Source: Nocardia sp. NBC_01327 (GTDB lineage: Bacteria > Actinomycetota > Actinomycetes > Mycobacteriales > Mycobacteriaceae). From it: a DNA stretch of 64,000 nt. The position numbers were made by a program, and so were the translations under genes. Below are positions 8,529 to 18,724 of the stretch, in pieces. The stretch covers positions 4,030,001 through 4,094,000 of the forward strand of contig NZ_CP108383.1 of the NCBI RefSeq assembly GCF_035958815.1, read 5' to 3'. Below the pieces are notes generated by a model that saw nothing but the letters and a program-made list of their open reading frames with translations, did no database searches and was not told where the DNA came from. The first letter of the stretch is position 1; each line of letters begins with the position of its first letter.

Positions 8529-9764
8529 ATGATCGCTCGCCCGCAGGAGGCGGCCGCACCGGGCTCGCTGCGGCCGCTGCTGTTCACCGTCTATGTCCCC
8601 GCCTCGGCATACGGCGTGGGGATGGGAGCCGCCGCGCCGGTCATGACCCTGACCGCGCTCGATCTGGGTGCCTCACCGGCCGTCGCCGGCTTGACCGTCG
8701 CGCTGGTCGGACTCGGGCAGGTGCTCGGCGATATTCCCGCGGGCCAGGTGGTGTCGAGGCTCGGCGAGCGGATGTCGATCGTCGCCGCGTGCACCGCCGG
8801 GGTGATCGGGGTACTGCTGTGCCTGTTCGCCCCGACCGTGCCGATCCTGTGCGCGGGACTGACGATCGTCGGATTGTCCAATGCGATATGGGGACTCGCG
8901 CGCATGAGCTACCTGTCGGAGGTGGTGCCCTTCGAGCGCAGAGCACGGGCGATGGCGCTGTTCGGCGGCGCCATGCGGCTGGGTTTCTTCCTCGGCCCGA
9001 TCCTCGGCGCGGCCGCGATCACCGGATTCGGCGCCCGGGGCGGATTCATCGTCCAGTTGATCGCCATCGTGCTCGCGGGCTATCTGATGGCCCGCCTGCC
9101 GGATCCGCAGAGCGCGCCGCCCGGTGCGGTGCCGCAGACGCCGCTGTCACTGGTCGCCATCGGCCGGGCCCATCACACCCTGCTGCTCACCCTGGGCGCC
9201 GGATCGCTGCTCATGGGCGCCGCGCGTGCCTCCCGTGATGCGGTGCTGCCGCTGTGGGCCGATCACCTGGGCGTCAGTGCCGCGACCGCGAGCCTCATCT
9301 ACGGCCTCGGCGCCGGGCTGGATGTCGTGTGTTCGTACCCGGCGGGGCATGTGATGGATCGCTACGGCAGGCGGTTCATCGCCGTGCCGTCGCTGATCAT
9401 TCTGGCTCTCGGCTATTTCGCTGTGCCACTGACCTATTCGGCCTGCACGCTCGGCATCGCCGCGGTGATCATGGGTATCGGCAATGGCATCGGCAACGGT
9501 GTCATCATGACGATCGGCGCCGATATCGCCCCGGCCGCCACGCGTGCCGAATTCCTCGCGGCGTGGCGGCTGACGCACGACGGCGGCTACTTCGTCGGAC
9601 CGCTGGCGGTCAGCGGGCTGGCGGCGGTCGGACCGCTGGCCGGTGCGGTCCTGACCATCGGTGCGGTCTCGGTCCTGGGCGCCGTCGCGATGGGCCGCTA
9701 CATTCCGGTGTACATCCCCTGGCCCAGGCCGGTCGAGAGAACAACTGTGAAAGATGCGGTCTGA
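8529..9764 (+). CDS. MFS transporter, 12-TM exporter type
   Basis: 411 residues from the ATG at 8529. No convincing Shine-Dalgarno is visible, and an in-frame GTG at 8472 is an alternative. Twelve hydrophobic segments are present, with motif A-like VVSRLGERMSIV between TM2 and TM3 and the second-half counterpart VMDRYGRRFIAV. It resembles the DHA1 exporter group. A 15-bp palindrome (TGAGAACGGTTCTCA) overlaps its stop codon, just before the convergent TetR gene. Confidence 0.85.
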   Translation: MIARPQEAAAPGSLRPLLFTVYVPASAYGVGMGAAAPVMTLTALDLGASPAVAGLTVALVGLGQVLGDIPAGQVVSRLGERMSIVAACTAGVIGVLLCLFAPTVPILCAGLTIVGLSNAIWGLARMSYLSEVVPFERRARAMALFGGAMRLGFFLGPILGAAAITGFGARGGFIVQLIAIVLAGYLMARLPDPQSAPPGAVPQTPLSLVAIGRAHHTLLLTLGAGSLLMGAARASRDAVLPLWADHLGVSAATASLIYGLGAGLDVVCSYPAGHVMDRYGRRFIAVPSLIILALGYFAVPLTYSACTLGIAAVIMGIGNGIGNGVIMTIGADIAPAATRAEFLAAWRLTHDGGYFVGPLAVSGLAAVGPLAGAVLTIGAVSVLGAVAMGRYIPVYIPWPRPVERTTVKDAV

Positions 9765-9790
9765 GAACGGTTCTCAACTACCGAATGCTC

Positions 9791-10417
9791 TCAACTACCG
9801 GGTGCGTAGCGGGGTCCGACGAGAGCCAGCGCGGTGTCCACCGCGATATCGATGATCTCGGTGATATCGCGGCCTTCCTCGACGGTGGAGGCGATGAGTT
9901 CCCGGAAGCCGCCGTAGAGGATGGTCGCCATCTGCCGGGATGGCGGGTGCAGCTGCGGATCCTCGAATCCCGGTGTGGTGGTGAGGGTCTGGATGAGTTC
10001 GATGAAGGCCTCGGCGGCGGCGCGATGCAGTTCGCGTGCGCTTTCGCCGAGGGACGGGGTATCGCGAATCCAGGCGAGGGTGATGGTGGTATCGGCCTGC
10101 GAGGCGTGGATCCAGGCCTCGATGGCTTGGCGCACCTGGGTACGCCACGACGCATTCGGGTCGACCGCCTCGTAGATCTGCTGGATCGTCTCGTTGTTCC
10201 GCTCGGTCAGCAGGGCGATGAAGCAGTCCTGCTTACTGGTGAAGTGCTCGTAGAAGGTGCGGCGGGAGGTGCGGGCATTGCGGACCACATCGGCCACCGT
10301 CGCATCCCGGTAGCCGCGGGCGCGGACGGCATCGGCCATCGCGTCGAGCAGCCGCCGGCGGAATCCGGATTCCGGCGTGGCCTCGGCGGCGGTGGGTGCG
10401 AGCTCGGCGCGTGTCAC
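9791..10417 (-). CDS. TetR-family transcriptional regulator
   Basis: 208 residues, GTG start. The N-terminal HTH is typical (GYRDATVADVVRNARTSRRT, then FYEHFTSKQDCF). The C-terminal ligand domain is helical. An AGGAGG lies near the stop of the monooxygenase gene upstream, 22 bases from this start, so the gene is probably the last of the P450-SDR-monooxygenase operon. I infer that it autoregulates the operon through the twin palindrome at 14220-14261. Confidence 0.9.
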   Translation of the reverse strand: MTRAELAPTAAEATPESGFRRRLLDAMADAVRARGYRDATVADVVRNARTSRRTFYEHFTSKQDCFIALLTERNNETIQQIYEAVDPNASWRTQVRQAIEAWIHASQADTTITLAWIRDTPSLGESARELHRAAAEAFIELIQTLTTTPGFEDPQLHPPSRQMATILYGGFRELIASTVEEGRDITEIIDIAVDTALALVGPRYAPGS

Positions 10418-10439
10418 AAGTGTCAGATTAGCGACCTCC

Positions 10440-11950
<1,511 letters not shown>

Positions 11951-11954
<4 letters not shown>

Positions 11955-12808
11955 GCGTTCACCTCCGCCTTGCCACGGGTGCGCAGTCGCCGCTCCAGCA
12001 CCGAGATAATGTCGTAGTAGTGGGTGGGGGACACCCGCGCGAGCGCGTCGAACGCGTAGGCGTCCGGGCCGACGAGAATGCGTGCCTTACCGCGTTCGAC
12101 TCCGCGACAGATGATTTCGGCCGCCTTCTCCGGTGAGGTGAGGGTGATGGCCTCGAATTCCGCGGCCATCTGCTCCCTGCTGCGCCCGCGACCTTCCGGA
12201 TCCTTGCGGACCCGCGCATTGCGGGCGATATTCGTGGTGATGCCGCCCGGGTGCACATTCACCGCGGAGACGCCGGTGCCCCGAAGTTCCTGGCGCAGTG
12301 CGTCGGTGAAGCCGCGCACCGCGAATTTCGCCGCGCAGTAGGCGCTTTGGTAGGGCATGCCGACGAGCCCGAACACACTGGAGGTATTGACGATGACGCC
12401 GCGATCCTGCTCGACGAGCAGCGGCAGGAACGCGCGCGTGCCATTGACGACACCGTCGAAGTTGATGCGCCGCAACCATTCATCGTCCTCGGGGACCGAG
12501 TCGAGCACCGAAGAGGACACCGCCACCCCGGCATTGTTGAACACCGCCGCCAGCGGTGCGGTCAGCCATTCGCGGACCTCGTCGGCGAAGGCGAGCTGAT
12601 CGCCGGCATCGCGCACATCGAGCACCCGCAGCAGCACCGGACCCTGCAATCCGGCGGCGGTCTGCTTCAGCCCCGTCTCGTCGATATCGGCGATCGCCAC
12701 GGGAGATCCACGGCGGGAAAGCAATTGGGCGAGGCCCCGGCCGATGCCCGAGGCGGCGCCGGTGATCATGACGGGGTGGCCGGACAGTGGTCTAGCTGCT
12801 CGGGGCAT
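11951..12808 (-). CDS. Short-chain dehydrogenase/reductase
   Basis: 285 residues. The ATG at 12808 has AGGAGC seven bases upstream; a TTG three bases earlier is less well spaced. The Rossmann motif is TGAASGIGRGL, NNAGVAV follows, and the catalytic Ser and YxxxK lie in NTSSVFGLVGMPYQSAYCAAK. It is a classical SDR with an extended C-terminus. It is the second gene of the P450 operon, translationally coupled to the Baeyer-Villiger enzyme, which suggests alcohol-to-ketone oxidation within one degradation route. Confidence 0.9.
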
Positions 12809-12856
12809 CAAAGCTCCTGAATTCGTACGGGCGGTTTCGGTCGTGGCGCAGTTCGG

Positions 12857-14203
12857 TCACACCGTCACCTCGGTGGCCTGTGCCGCCGCGGGTGTGCTGG
12901 GCGCGGGAGTACGGCGGTGCACTACGGCGCGACCCTTCTTCGCCGGTACCAGCGCGACACCGCGAAAGTGGGTGCGTTCATCGGGCGCATCGGTCGGCTC
13001 GAGGGTGAAATCCCTGAGCAGCGTGCGCAAGACGATGTTCAGCTCCATGGTGGCGAAGGCCGCGCCGATGCACCGGCGGGCGCCGCCGCCGAAGGGAATC
13101 CAGCTGAAGGTCCCCGGCCGCACCCCGGCGAAGCGGTCCGGATCGAAGGCCCGTGCATTCGGGAAGAGCTCCTCGTTATCGTGCATCAGCCGAATGCTGA
13201 CCACGATGTTCTGCCCCTTCGGCAGCGTCCACCGGCCCAGCTGCAGCGTCTCCGCGCGCACCTTGCGCCCGGTCGAGTCGATGACCGGACGTACCCGCTG
13301 GACCTCCAGCAGGGTGGCTTCACGCAGTTCGGAGCCACCGGCGTCGATCTCGGATACCAAGCGGCGCAATAACTCCGGATGCCGGCGCAGCCGCTCGACC
13401 GTCCAGGCCAGGGTCGTCGCCGTGGTCTCGTGACCGGCGGTGAGCAGCGTCAGCAGTTCATCGGCGATATCGCTGTGACTCATGGCGGAGCCGTCGTCGT
13501 AGCGGGCCTGCAGCAGCATGGCGAGCACGTCATCGCGCTCGGCGAGATCCTCGGCCGCCGCCGCACGCTCGATCAGACGACCGACGATCTCGTCGTAATT
13601 GCGGCGGTGCGCCGCGAATCGAGCCCAGGGACCGTACTGCCCGAGGAATTTCTGCGGTACCGGCAGCGCCGCCAGCGCCGAACCGACGAGCACCAATTTC
13701 GGTAGCAGCTCACGCAATTGGTCGAATTCCGCGCCCTCGGCGCCGAACACCGCGCGCAGGATCACATTCAGCGTGATCCGCATCATCGGCTCCATGGTCG
13801 CGAATTCGCGACCCGACGGCCACGAGGCCATCTCGCGCACCGCCTCCTCCTCGATGAGCGACTCGTACACCGCCAGGCGGCGGCCGTGGAACGGCGGCGC
13901 GAGCAGCTTGCGCTGTTTGCGGTGCTCCTCGCCGACGAGGGAGAACAGCGATCCGGGACCGAGGAACTGCCCGAGGTTGACATCGATATTGTCGACCAGC
14001 TCCGTGCTCGCGGTGAACAGCGCCTTCACCTCGGCCGGTTCCGAAAGCACCACTGTCCGGCCGAATCTGGGCAGCTGCACGGTGAACGCGGAGCCGTAGC
14101 GCTCATGCATGCCCCGCCATGCACGGGTGCGCCCGGTCAAGATCTTCAAGCCCTGTACGAAGCCCGGCGTGGTCGGTCCCTCGGGCAATCTGACGGTGGT
14201 CAT
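12857..14203 (-). CDS. Cytochrome P450
   Basis: 448 residues from the ATG at 14203 (GGGAG upstream). The I-helix oxygen-binding motif is LLTAGHETTATTLAW, the ExxR pair lies in LLEVQRVRPV, and the haem-thiolate loop is PFGGGARRCIGA. It resembles mycobacterial CYP135/CYP138-type enzymes, though subfamily cannot be fixed by eye. First gene of the operon P450, SDR, Baeyer-Villiger monooxygenase, TetR. I infer it hydroxylates a hydrophobic substrate whose alcohol is then oxidised by the two downstream enzymes. No ferredoxin gene is adjacent. Confidence 0.92.
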   Translation of the reverse strand: MTTVRLPEGPTTPGFVQGLKILTGRTRAWRGMHERYGSAFTVQLPRFGRTVVLSEPAEVKALFTASTELVDNIDVNLGQFLGPGSLFSLVGEEHRKQRKLLAPPFHGRRLAVYESLIEEEAVREMASWPSGREFATMEPMMRITLNVILRAVFGAEGAEFDQLRELLPKLVLVGSALAALPVPQKFLGQYGPWARFAAHRRNYDEIVGRLIERAAAAEDLAERDDVLAMLLQARYDDGSAMSHSDIADELLTLLTAGHETTATTLAWTVERLRRHPELLRRLVSEIDAGGSELREATLLEVQRVRPVIDSTGRKVRAETLQLGRWTLPKGQNIVVSIRLMHDNEELFPNARAFDPDRFAGVRPGTFSWIPFGGGARRCIGAAFATMELNIVLRTLLRDFTLEPTDAPDERTHFRGVALVPAKKGRAVVHRRTPAPSTPAAAQATEVTV

Positions 14204-14219
14204 ACGCCACTCCCTGCGT

Positions 14220-14261
14220 TGGTACTTCGATGTACCACCATGACGGTACATTCACGTACCA
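14220..14261. promoter_or_regulatory. Twin palindromic operator, TGGTAC-N6-GTACCA
   Basis: A perfect palindrome TGGTAC-TTCGAT-GTACCA (14220-14237) and a near copy CGGTAC-ATTCAC-GTACCA (14244-14261) are 24 bases centre to centre. They sit just upstream of the P450 ribosome binding site and on the leader of the divergent SDR. The geometry fits two TetR dimers. The TetR protein at the end of the P450 operon is the obvious candidate. Confidence 0.7.
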
Positions 14262-14355
14262 GCAGTGGCAAGGGTCACGTTCGCGCCGGGCACAGGCATT
14301 GCCTGTGGGTGCCATCGATTCTTTCTGTTTCCGCTCGATCGGCGCGGCGGCCACG

Positions 14356-15159
14356 ATGGTGACGGGCCCGATTCCGGCCCGAAACCCGTGGAAGGACAAG
14401 ACGATTACTGCTCTCACGACTCGTGATCTCGAAGGCAAGGTGGCCCTGGTGATCGGCGGCACCCGCAATCAGGGCGCGGCCTTCGCCGACAATATCGCCG
14501 CCCGCGGCGCCACCACGGTGATCAGCTACACCAATGACGATGCCGCGGCCAAGGAGACGCTCGCGGCATTGGAGAAGCACGGCGTGGCCGTGGAGGCCGT
14601 GCGTTCGGACGCGCGCCGCTCCGATGATGTGAACGCCCTGTTCGAAGGTGTGGTGGCGCGCCACGGCCACCTCGATATCGTGGTGCACACGCCCGGGGCC
14701 GTGATCAAGAAGCCGCTCGCGGATTTCACCGACGCGGACTTCGATCACCTCATCGATCTCAATACCCGCAGCGCGTTCAACACCCTGCGCGCCACCGCGC
14801 GCCACATTGCGGACAATGGCCGCTACGTCGTGCTGTCCACGACGCTGACCTCCGTGATGACCGGGCCGTACGGCCTCTACTCCGGTTCCAAGGCCGCCGT
14901 CGAGCGCATGGTGCTCGCGCTCGCCAAGGAGATCGGCGGCCGCGGCGTCACCGTCAATGCCGTTGCGCCCGGACCGGTCGACGACTCCTTCTATCGCGGC
15001 GCCGAAACACCCGAGTCGATGGCCGCGGCATCGCAGCACAGCCCGCGCGGGCGGCTCGGCCTGCCCGAAGATATTGCGCCGGTGGTCGGTTGGCTGATCA
15101 GCGCGGAGGCCGGGTGGGTGTCCGGGCAGACGGTGCGCGCGAACGGCGCCATGTTCTGA
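14356..15159 (+). CDS. Short-chain dehydrogenase/reductase
   Basis: 267 residues if started at the ATG at 14356. The SDR fold begins with GKVALVIGGTRNQGAAFA, and the active-site motif is SGSKAAVERM preceded by YGLY, so the Tyr-x-x-x-Lys is YSGSK. Domain structure suggests a true start near residue 17. There an ATT codon at 14404 has GAAGGA seven bases upstream, whereas the ATG at 14356 has no ribosome binding site. It is divergent from the P450 operon and shares its operator region. Confidence 0.85.
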   Translation: MVTGPIPARNPWKDKTITALTTRDLEGKVALVIGGTRNQGAAFADNIAARGATTVISYTNDDAAAKETLAALEKHGVAVEAVRSDARRSDDVNALFEGVVARHGHLDIVVHTPGAVIKKPLADFTDADFDHLIDLNTRSAFNTLRATARHIADNGRYVVLSTTLTSVMTGPYGLYSGSKAAVERMVLALAKEIGGRGVTVNAVAPGPVDDSFYRGAETPESMAAASQHSPRGRLGLPEDIAPVVGWLISAEAGWVSGQTVRANGAMF

Positions 15160-15196
15160 CGCGGCTCGACGGCGCGCGGATCGATATTGTCGGCGG

Positions 15197-16099
15197 GTGA
15201 TCGACACTATCGACCTGCGGCACCTGCGTTCGTTCCTGGCGGTGGCCCGGGCCTCCAGTATCACCGAAGCCGCTGCCACCCAGCACATTACGCAGCAGAG
15301 CCTGTCGGCACACATTCAGCAGCTCGAACGTGCGCTCGGCGTGATGCTGCTGGTGCGGACCTCGCGGGGTATCAGCCTGACGGCGGCCGGCGTCGAATTG
15401 GCTTCGGGCGCACCCGCTCTGCTGGCGGATCTCGGTGAGCTGGCGCGCCGGGTCCGCGCCACCGTCGCCGGTTCGGTGCGGCGGCTGCGCGTGGTGTCGG
15501 CCGCCTACACGATCACACTGTTCGCGGTGGAGGTCGCCAAGGCGATGGAAGCCGCCGATCCCGGCATCGAAATCGAGGTGGCCACCGCACTGCGCCCGAT
15601 CGAGGCCATGCAGCGCCTGCACGCGGGCGCCTCGGACGCGGCGATCCTCTGGTTGCCGACCGGAGACCCCGGCTTGCTGAGTGAGCCGATTCGAGACGAC
15701 CCCCGTGTCGTCCTGCTGGCGGAAGATCATCGCCTGGCGGATCGGGAATCGGTCACCCTGGCCGATCTCGCCGACGATCCGGTGATCATCGTCGACGCCT
15801 TCGCCTCGCCCGAGGCATTGAGCCACCGCATTGTCGATCCGCGACCCGACGGCCGCCCGGCCGTCCGCGGTCCCGTGGTGCCCACGCTGGAGGACTGCCA
15901 GGCCCAACTGCGCCGCGGCCGCGGCGTCTGGTTCGCACCGCGGCAGATGGCCGAATGGGCACTGTGCCCGGGCGTGGCCCTGGTCCCCATCGTCGATATA
16001 GCGCCGACTCCGCTCGCGGTGGTGTGGCCGCAATCCACCCCCGGGGACCTCATCGACGCGCTGATCGCCGCCGCGCGGGCATCGGCGAACGGGCGCTAG
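15197..16099 (+). CDS. LysR-family transcriptional regulator
   Basis: 300 residues, GTG start. The N-terminal winged HTH is clear (LRHLRSFLAVARASSITEAA, then LSAHIQQLERALGVMLLVRT), followed by a periplasmic-binding-protein-like effector domain. It lies 37 bases downstream of the SDR on the same strand and may be cotranscribed with it. The effector is unknown. Confidence 0.9.
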   Translation: MIDTIDLRHLRSFLAVARASSITEAAATQHITQQSLSAHIQQLERALGVMLLVRTSRGISLTAAGVELASGAPALLADLGELARRVRATVAGSVRRLRVVSAAYTITLFAVEVAKAMEAADPGIEIEVATALRPIEAMQRLHAGASDAAILWLPTGDPGLLSEPIRDDPRVVLLAEDHRLADRESVTLADLADDPVIIVDAFASPEALSHRIVDPRPDGRPAVRGPVVPTLEDCQAQLRRGRGVWFAPRQMAEWALCPGVALVPIVDIAPTPLAVVWPQSTPGDLIDALIAAARASANGR

Positions 16100-16136
16100 A
16101 CGCGGCAGCGTCCAGTGCTCGGTGCGGGTGGGACTG

Positions 16137-16349
16137 TCAATGCGTGTCCGTCGGGGCGTAGAGCCGCAATCCCTCCGCGAGCTGTTCGGCCATGTATTCC
16201 AGCTGGTCGGGGGTGAGGTGCTTGCCGAACATCGCAGCCTTGAGCAGTCGCCGGCGCACCTCGCTGATCTGCAGGTGAGCGACGACGATCGGGTCGAGTT
16301 CTGGCACGGTCCGGCAGACTACCTCGAGTCGAACAAAGTTTCGATCCAA
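16137..16349 (-). CDS. Small hypothetical protein
   Basis: 70 residues from a TTG at 16349; a GTG start inside (Val15) is also possible. It is helical, with an amphipathic middle (LQISEVRRRLLKAAMFGKHL), and has no membrane segment. It follows the proline-rich gene by 18 bases on the same strand. I do not recognise it; codon use is consistent with coding. Confidence 0.55.
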   Translation of the reverse strand: MDRNFVRLEVVCRTVPELDPIVVAHLQISEVRRRLLKAAMFGKHLTPDQLEYMAEQLAEGLRLYAPTDTH

Positions 16350-16367
16350 GCGCCCGGCGGGGCCGCG

Positions 16368-16607
16368 CTATCCGATTTCCGGCAGTGGTTTCGGCTCGCC
16401 CGGATCCGGGAGGGGGTGTGGCGGGTCCACGGGGCCCGGCGACGGCGGGGTCGGCGGGATCGGCGTGGGATCCGGCTGGGGCACAACAGGGTCCGGGGTC
16501 GAGGGGATCGGGTCCGGCGGCGGGATCGGCGGAACCGATTCGGCGATACCGGCAGGCTGAGGCCGCGCGGAATGCTGCGGGCTGCGGGGGAGCTCTGTAT
16601 CGGTCAT
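16368..16607 (-). CDS. Proline-rich hypothetical peptide
   Basis: 79 residues, about one third proline (PIPPPDPIPSTPDPVVPQPD), without a signal peptide or transmembrane segment. A weak SigF-like element (GGTT, 15 bases, GGGTAC) lies on the minus strand just upstream of the ATG. Such low-complexity frames can be spurious in high-G+C DNA, so I give it moderate confidence. Confidence 0.45.
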   Translation of the reverse strand: MTDTELPRSPQHSARPQPAGIAESVPPIPPPDPIPSTPDPVVPQPDPTPIPPTPPSPGPVDPPHPLPDPGEPKPLPEIG

Positions 16608-16680
16608 GAGATTCGGGTACCCGCGGATCGCGGGCTGAACCGGTCTAGATCAACTTTCGCCGGAGAGCGGCTGCCCGCGC

Positions 16681-18201
16681 TCACAGCTGGGTGAACTGTG
16701 AGCTGGGGTAAGGCTGCAGGAACTGCTGGAGCGGGCGGGTTGCGGGGCCCTCGATGGGGGTGCCGTCCGGACCGAAGCGGGAGCCGTGCAGCGGGCAGTC
16801 CCAGGAGCGTTCGGCGTCGTTCCAGGTCAGGATGCCGCCCAGATGGGGGCAGATCGCCGATACCTCGGTGGTCTGCCCGTCCACCGTGCAGACCGCGGTG
16901 GGAACCAGGCCGTGGCGCTCGACCCGGCCGCAGCCTTCCGCGGGCAAGGCGGCCGGAGCGGAACCGGCCGCTCGACGCCAGCCGGACAGTAGCCGGTGTG
17001 CGACAGTCACATTGGAGGTGACGGCGGCGGGAAGTGACCGCAGCTCAGAAGGTCGCCAACTGGCGAAGGTTCTGGCCCAGGCGGGCGGTTTGCCGGTCAC
17101 CCGGCCCGCGATGGCCAGTGCGGCGGCCACGCCGTTGGTCAGTCCCCATTTGGCGTATCCGGTGGCGACCAGAATATTGTCGCGGCCCGGCAGCAGCGGT
17201 CCCACATAGGGCAGTTCGTCGACGGGCAGATAGTCCTGGGCGGACCAGGAGTGCAGTGGTTCGGCTGTGGGACACCAGGTTCGGGTCCATTCGATCAGTT
17301 CCTGGGCGCGCAGCCGCGGCGAGGATTCCCGGCCCACGGTATGACCGTTGCCGCCGACGAGCAGCACGTCACCGTCCGGCGACGGCGTGTACCGCAGCGA
17401 CCGGGTGGGGGAGCCCGCGCTGAGGAACATCTCGTGCGGAACCGGTTCGGTCACCGCGAAGGCGGTCAGATACGAACGCTGCGCGGTGAGCCGGGTGAAG
17501 AACCCGCCGCGATCGAGTATCGGTGTGCCCGTGGCGATGACGACCGTGCGAGCGATCAGATCGCCGTGCTCGGTCTCGATGATCAGGTCGTTGTCCTTGC
17601 CCGAGCGCACATTTCGGGCGAGGGTGGATTCGAAGATGGAGGCGGTATGCCCCTCGATATCGACCGCGAGGGCCGCCAGCAGCGCCATCGGGTCCAGCTG
17701 CGCCTGATCCTCGAGCCGCACCGCACCGTAGGACGGAAACGGGGCGTCTATCTCGCCGAGCAGTTCGACCGGCATTCCCACGGCCTGTGCTGCCTTGAAT
17801 TCCGCACGCACAGCGGACGTTTCGGCCTTGCTCTGCGCATAGGTGAGTGCCGCTTCGTGCTGCACCGGCACCGTCCGCTCCTCGCAGTACCGCATCAGCC
17901 ATTGCTGCCCAGCACGATTGGCGTCGATATAGGCGCGCAGGGTGTCCTCACCGTGCCGCCGGCGAATCCGCTGGGCGCGGGTTCCCTGCAGCAGACTGAC
18001 TTTTCCGGTCGACGCGCCGGTGGTGCCCGCCCCGACCCGCCGGCCTTCCAGGACCGCGACCTCCACACCGTTCTCGGCCAGCAGCAGGGCCGTCGCCAAT
18101 CCGGTGATACCGCCGCCTATTACGACGGTATCGAACCGGGAGCCGGGTGTGAGCCGTAGCCGGGCCGGGACTTGGGCGTCATCCAGCCATAGCGAAGTCA
18201 T
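16681..18201 (-). CDS. FAD-dependent oxidoreductase with C-terminal Rieske domain
   Basis: 506 residues. Residues 24-380 form a DAO-type FAD domain (VVIGGGITGLATALLLAENG, later YLPVDELPYVGPLLPG). The C-terminal 110 residues are a Rieske [2Fe-2S] domain with CPHLGG and CPLHGSRF ligand pairs. This two-domain architecture is known in bacteria but its substrate is not. The start at 18201 is fixed by a SigF-type promoter whose -10 box ends ten bases upstream, which makes the message nearly leaderless; a GTG at 18222 would lie upstream of the -10 box. Confidence 0.9.
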   Translation of the reverse strand: MTSLWLDDAQVPARLRLTPGSRFDTVVIGGGITGLATALLLAENGVEVAVLEGRRVGAGTTGASTGKVSLLQGTRAQRIRRRHGEDTLRAYIDANRAGQQWLMRYCEERTVPVQHEAALTYAQSKAETSAVRAEFKAAQAVGMPVELLGEIDAPFPSYGAVRLEDQAQLDPMALLAALAVDIEGHTASIFESTLARNVRSGKDNDLIIETEHGDLIARTVVIATGTPILDRGGFFTRLTAQRSYLTAFAVTEPVPHEMFLSAGSPTRSLRYTPSPDGDVLLVGGNGHTVGRESSPRLRAQELIEWTRTWCPTAEPLHSWSAQDYLPVDELPYVGPLLPGRDNILVATGYAKWGLTNGVAAALAIAGRVTGKPPAWARTFASWRPSELRSLPAAVTSNVTVAHRLLSGWRRAAGSAPAALPAEGCGRVERHGLVPTAVCTVDGQTTEVSAICPHLGGILTWNDAERSWDCPLHGSRFGPDGTPIEGPATRPLQQFLQPYPSSQFTQL

Positions 18202-18210
18202 GGTTCGGGT

Positions 18211-18235
18211 ATAGCCCGTCACAGTCTTGCGAAAC
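18211..18235 (-). promoter_or_regulatory. SigF-type promoter for the FAD/Rieske gene
   Basis: Minus strand GTTT (18232-18235), 15 bases, GGCTAT (18211-18216). The GTTT lies in one of two direct repeats of GCGAAACAGT (18229-18238 and 18247-18256). Confidence 0.7.
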
Positions 18236-18259
18236 AGTGCGGTGTCGCGAAACAGTCGC

Positions 18260-18288
18260 GGGGCCGGGCAGCAATGCTGCCCGGCCCC
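18260..18288. terminator. Strong hairpin terminator
   Basis: A perfect 13-bp stem (GGGGCCGGGCAGC and its complement) with a three-base AAT loop, 26 bases beyond the stop of the small membrane gene and upstream of the FAD/Rieske promoter. It separates the two units. Confidence 0.8.
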
Positions 18289-18314
18289 GTTGCGAACCGT
18301 GAGGGAAATCAGGC

Positions 18315-18470
18315 TCAGTAGTAGTGGCTCCGACCACCTACCGCGCGCCCCGTCGAACCCAGCACCATGAGCACGGCGCCTGCGACGAGCAGTACAACTC
18401 CGATGGTCGTCAAAAGCGGTATGCCGAGCAGAATGCCGGCAAGGAGCAGGACCAGACCGAGAATGATCAT
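18315..18470 (-). CDS. Small two-helix membrane protein (DUF6131-like)
   Basis: 51 residues, easily missed by length filters. It starts MIILGLVLLLAGILLGIPLL, has a second helix TIGVVLLVAGAVLMVLGS and ends in a basic, Tyr-rich tail (GRAVGGRSHYY). AAGGAAG lies just upstream of the ATG at 18470. It has its own SigF-type promoter and a strong terminator, so it forms a complete monocistronic unit. The composition matches tiny actinobacterial DUF6131-type stress membrane proteins; the role is unknown. Confidence 0.85.
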   Translation of the reverse strand: MIILGLVLLLAGILLGIPLLTTIGVVLLVAGAVLMVLGSTGRAVGGRSHYY

Positions 18471-18522
18471 GACACTTCCTTGAGATGGACGGCGCGCCGG
18501 GCGACCCGGCGCTTGTGTTGCT

Positions 18523-18547
18523 ATAGCCGGATCATTCGGGTCTAAAC
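18523..18547 (-). promoter_or_regulatory. SigF-type promoter for the 51-residue membrane protein
   Basis: Minus strand GTTT (18544-18547), 15 bases, GGCTAT (18523-18528), about 52 bases upstream of the start codon. Confidence 0.75.
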
Positions 18548-18581
18548 GGGGCGATGCGAAGAAGTTTCGTGCGGCATCACG

Positions 18582-18606
18582 GTTTCATAACAACGGGTAT
18601 GGGTAG
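18582..18606 (+). promoter_or_regulatory. SigF-type promoter upstream of the 156-residue protein
   Basis: GTTT (18582-18585), 15 bases beginning with CATAACAA, then GGGTAG (18601-18606). It leaves an untranslated leader of about 110 bases before the next gene at 18725. That leader holds a tiny reading frame (MLIPPYQ then stop) that I do not annotate as a gene. Confidence 0.7.
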
Positions 18607-18724
18607 TCAAAGGATGTGGCTGTGATGCTGATCCCGCCGTACCAGTAGCCGATACCGTTGTGGCGCAGGCATCTTTCGACCTTTTTCGTGACAACCATTC
18701 GGACCCGACCGATGGGAGCAGAAG

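Noticed and set aside
18614..18724. Seven-codon frame (MLIPPYQ) after the SigF-type promoter
   Set aside because: Too short to support as a gene from one sequence; it could occur by chance. It deserves a conservation check only.
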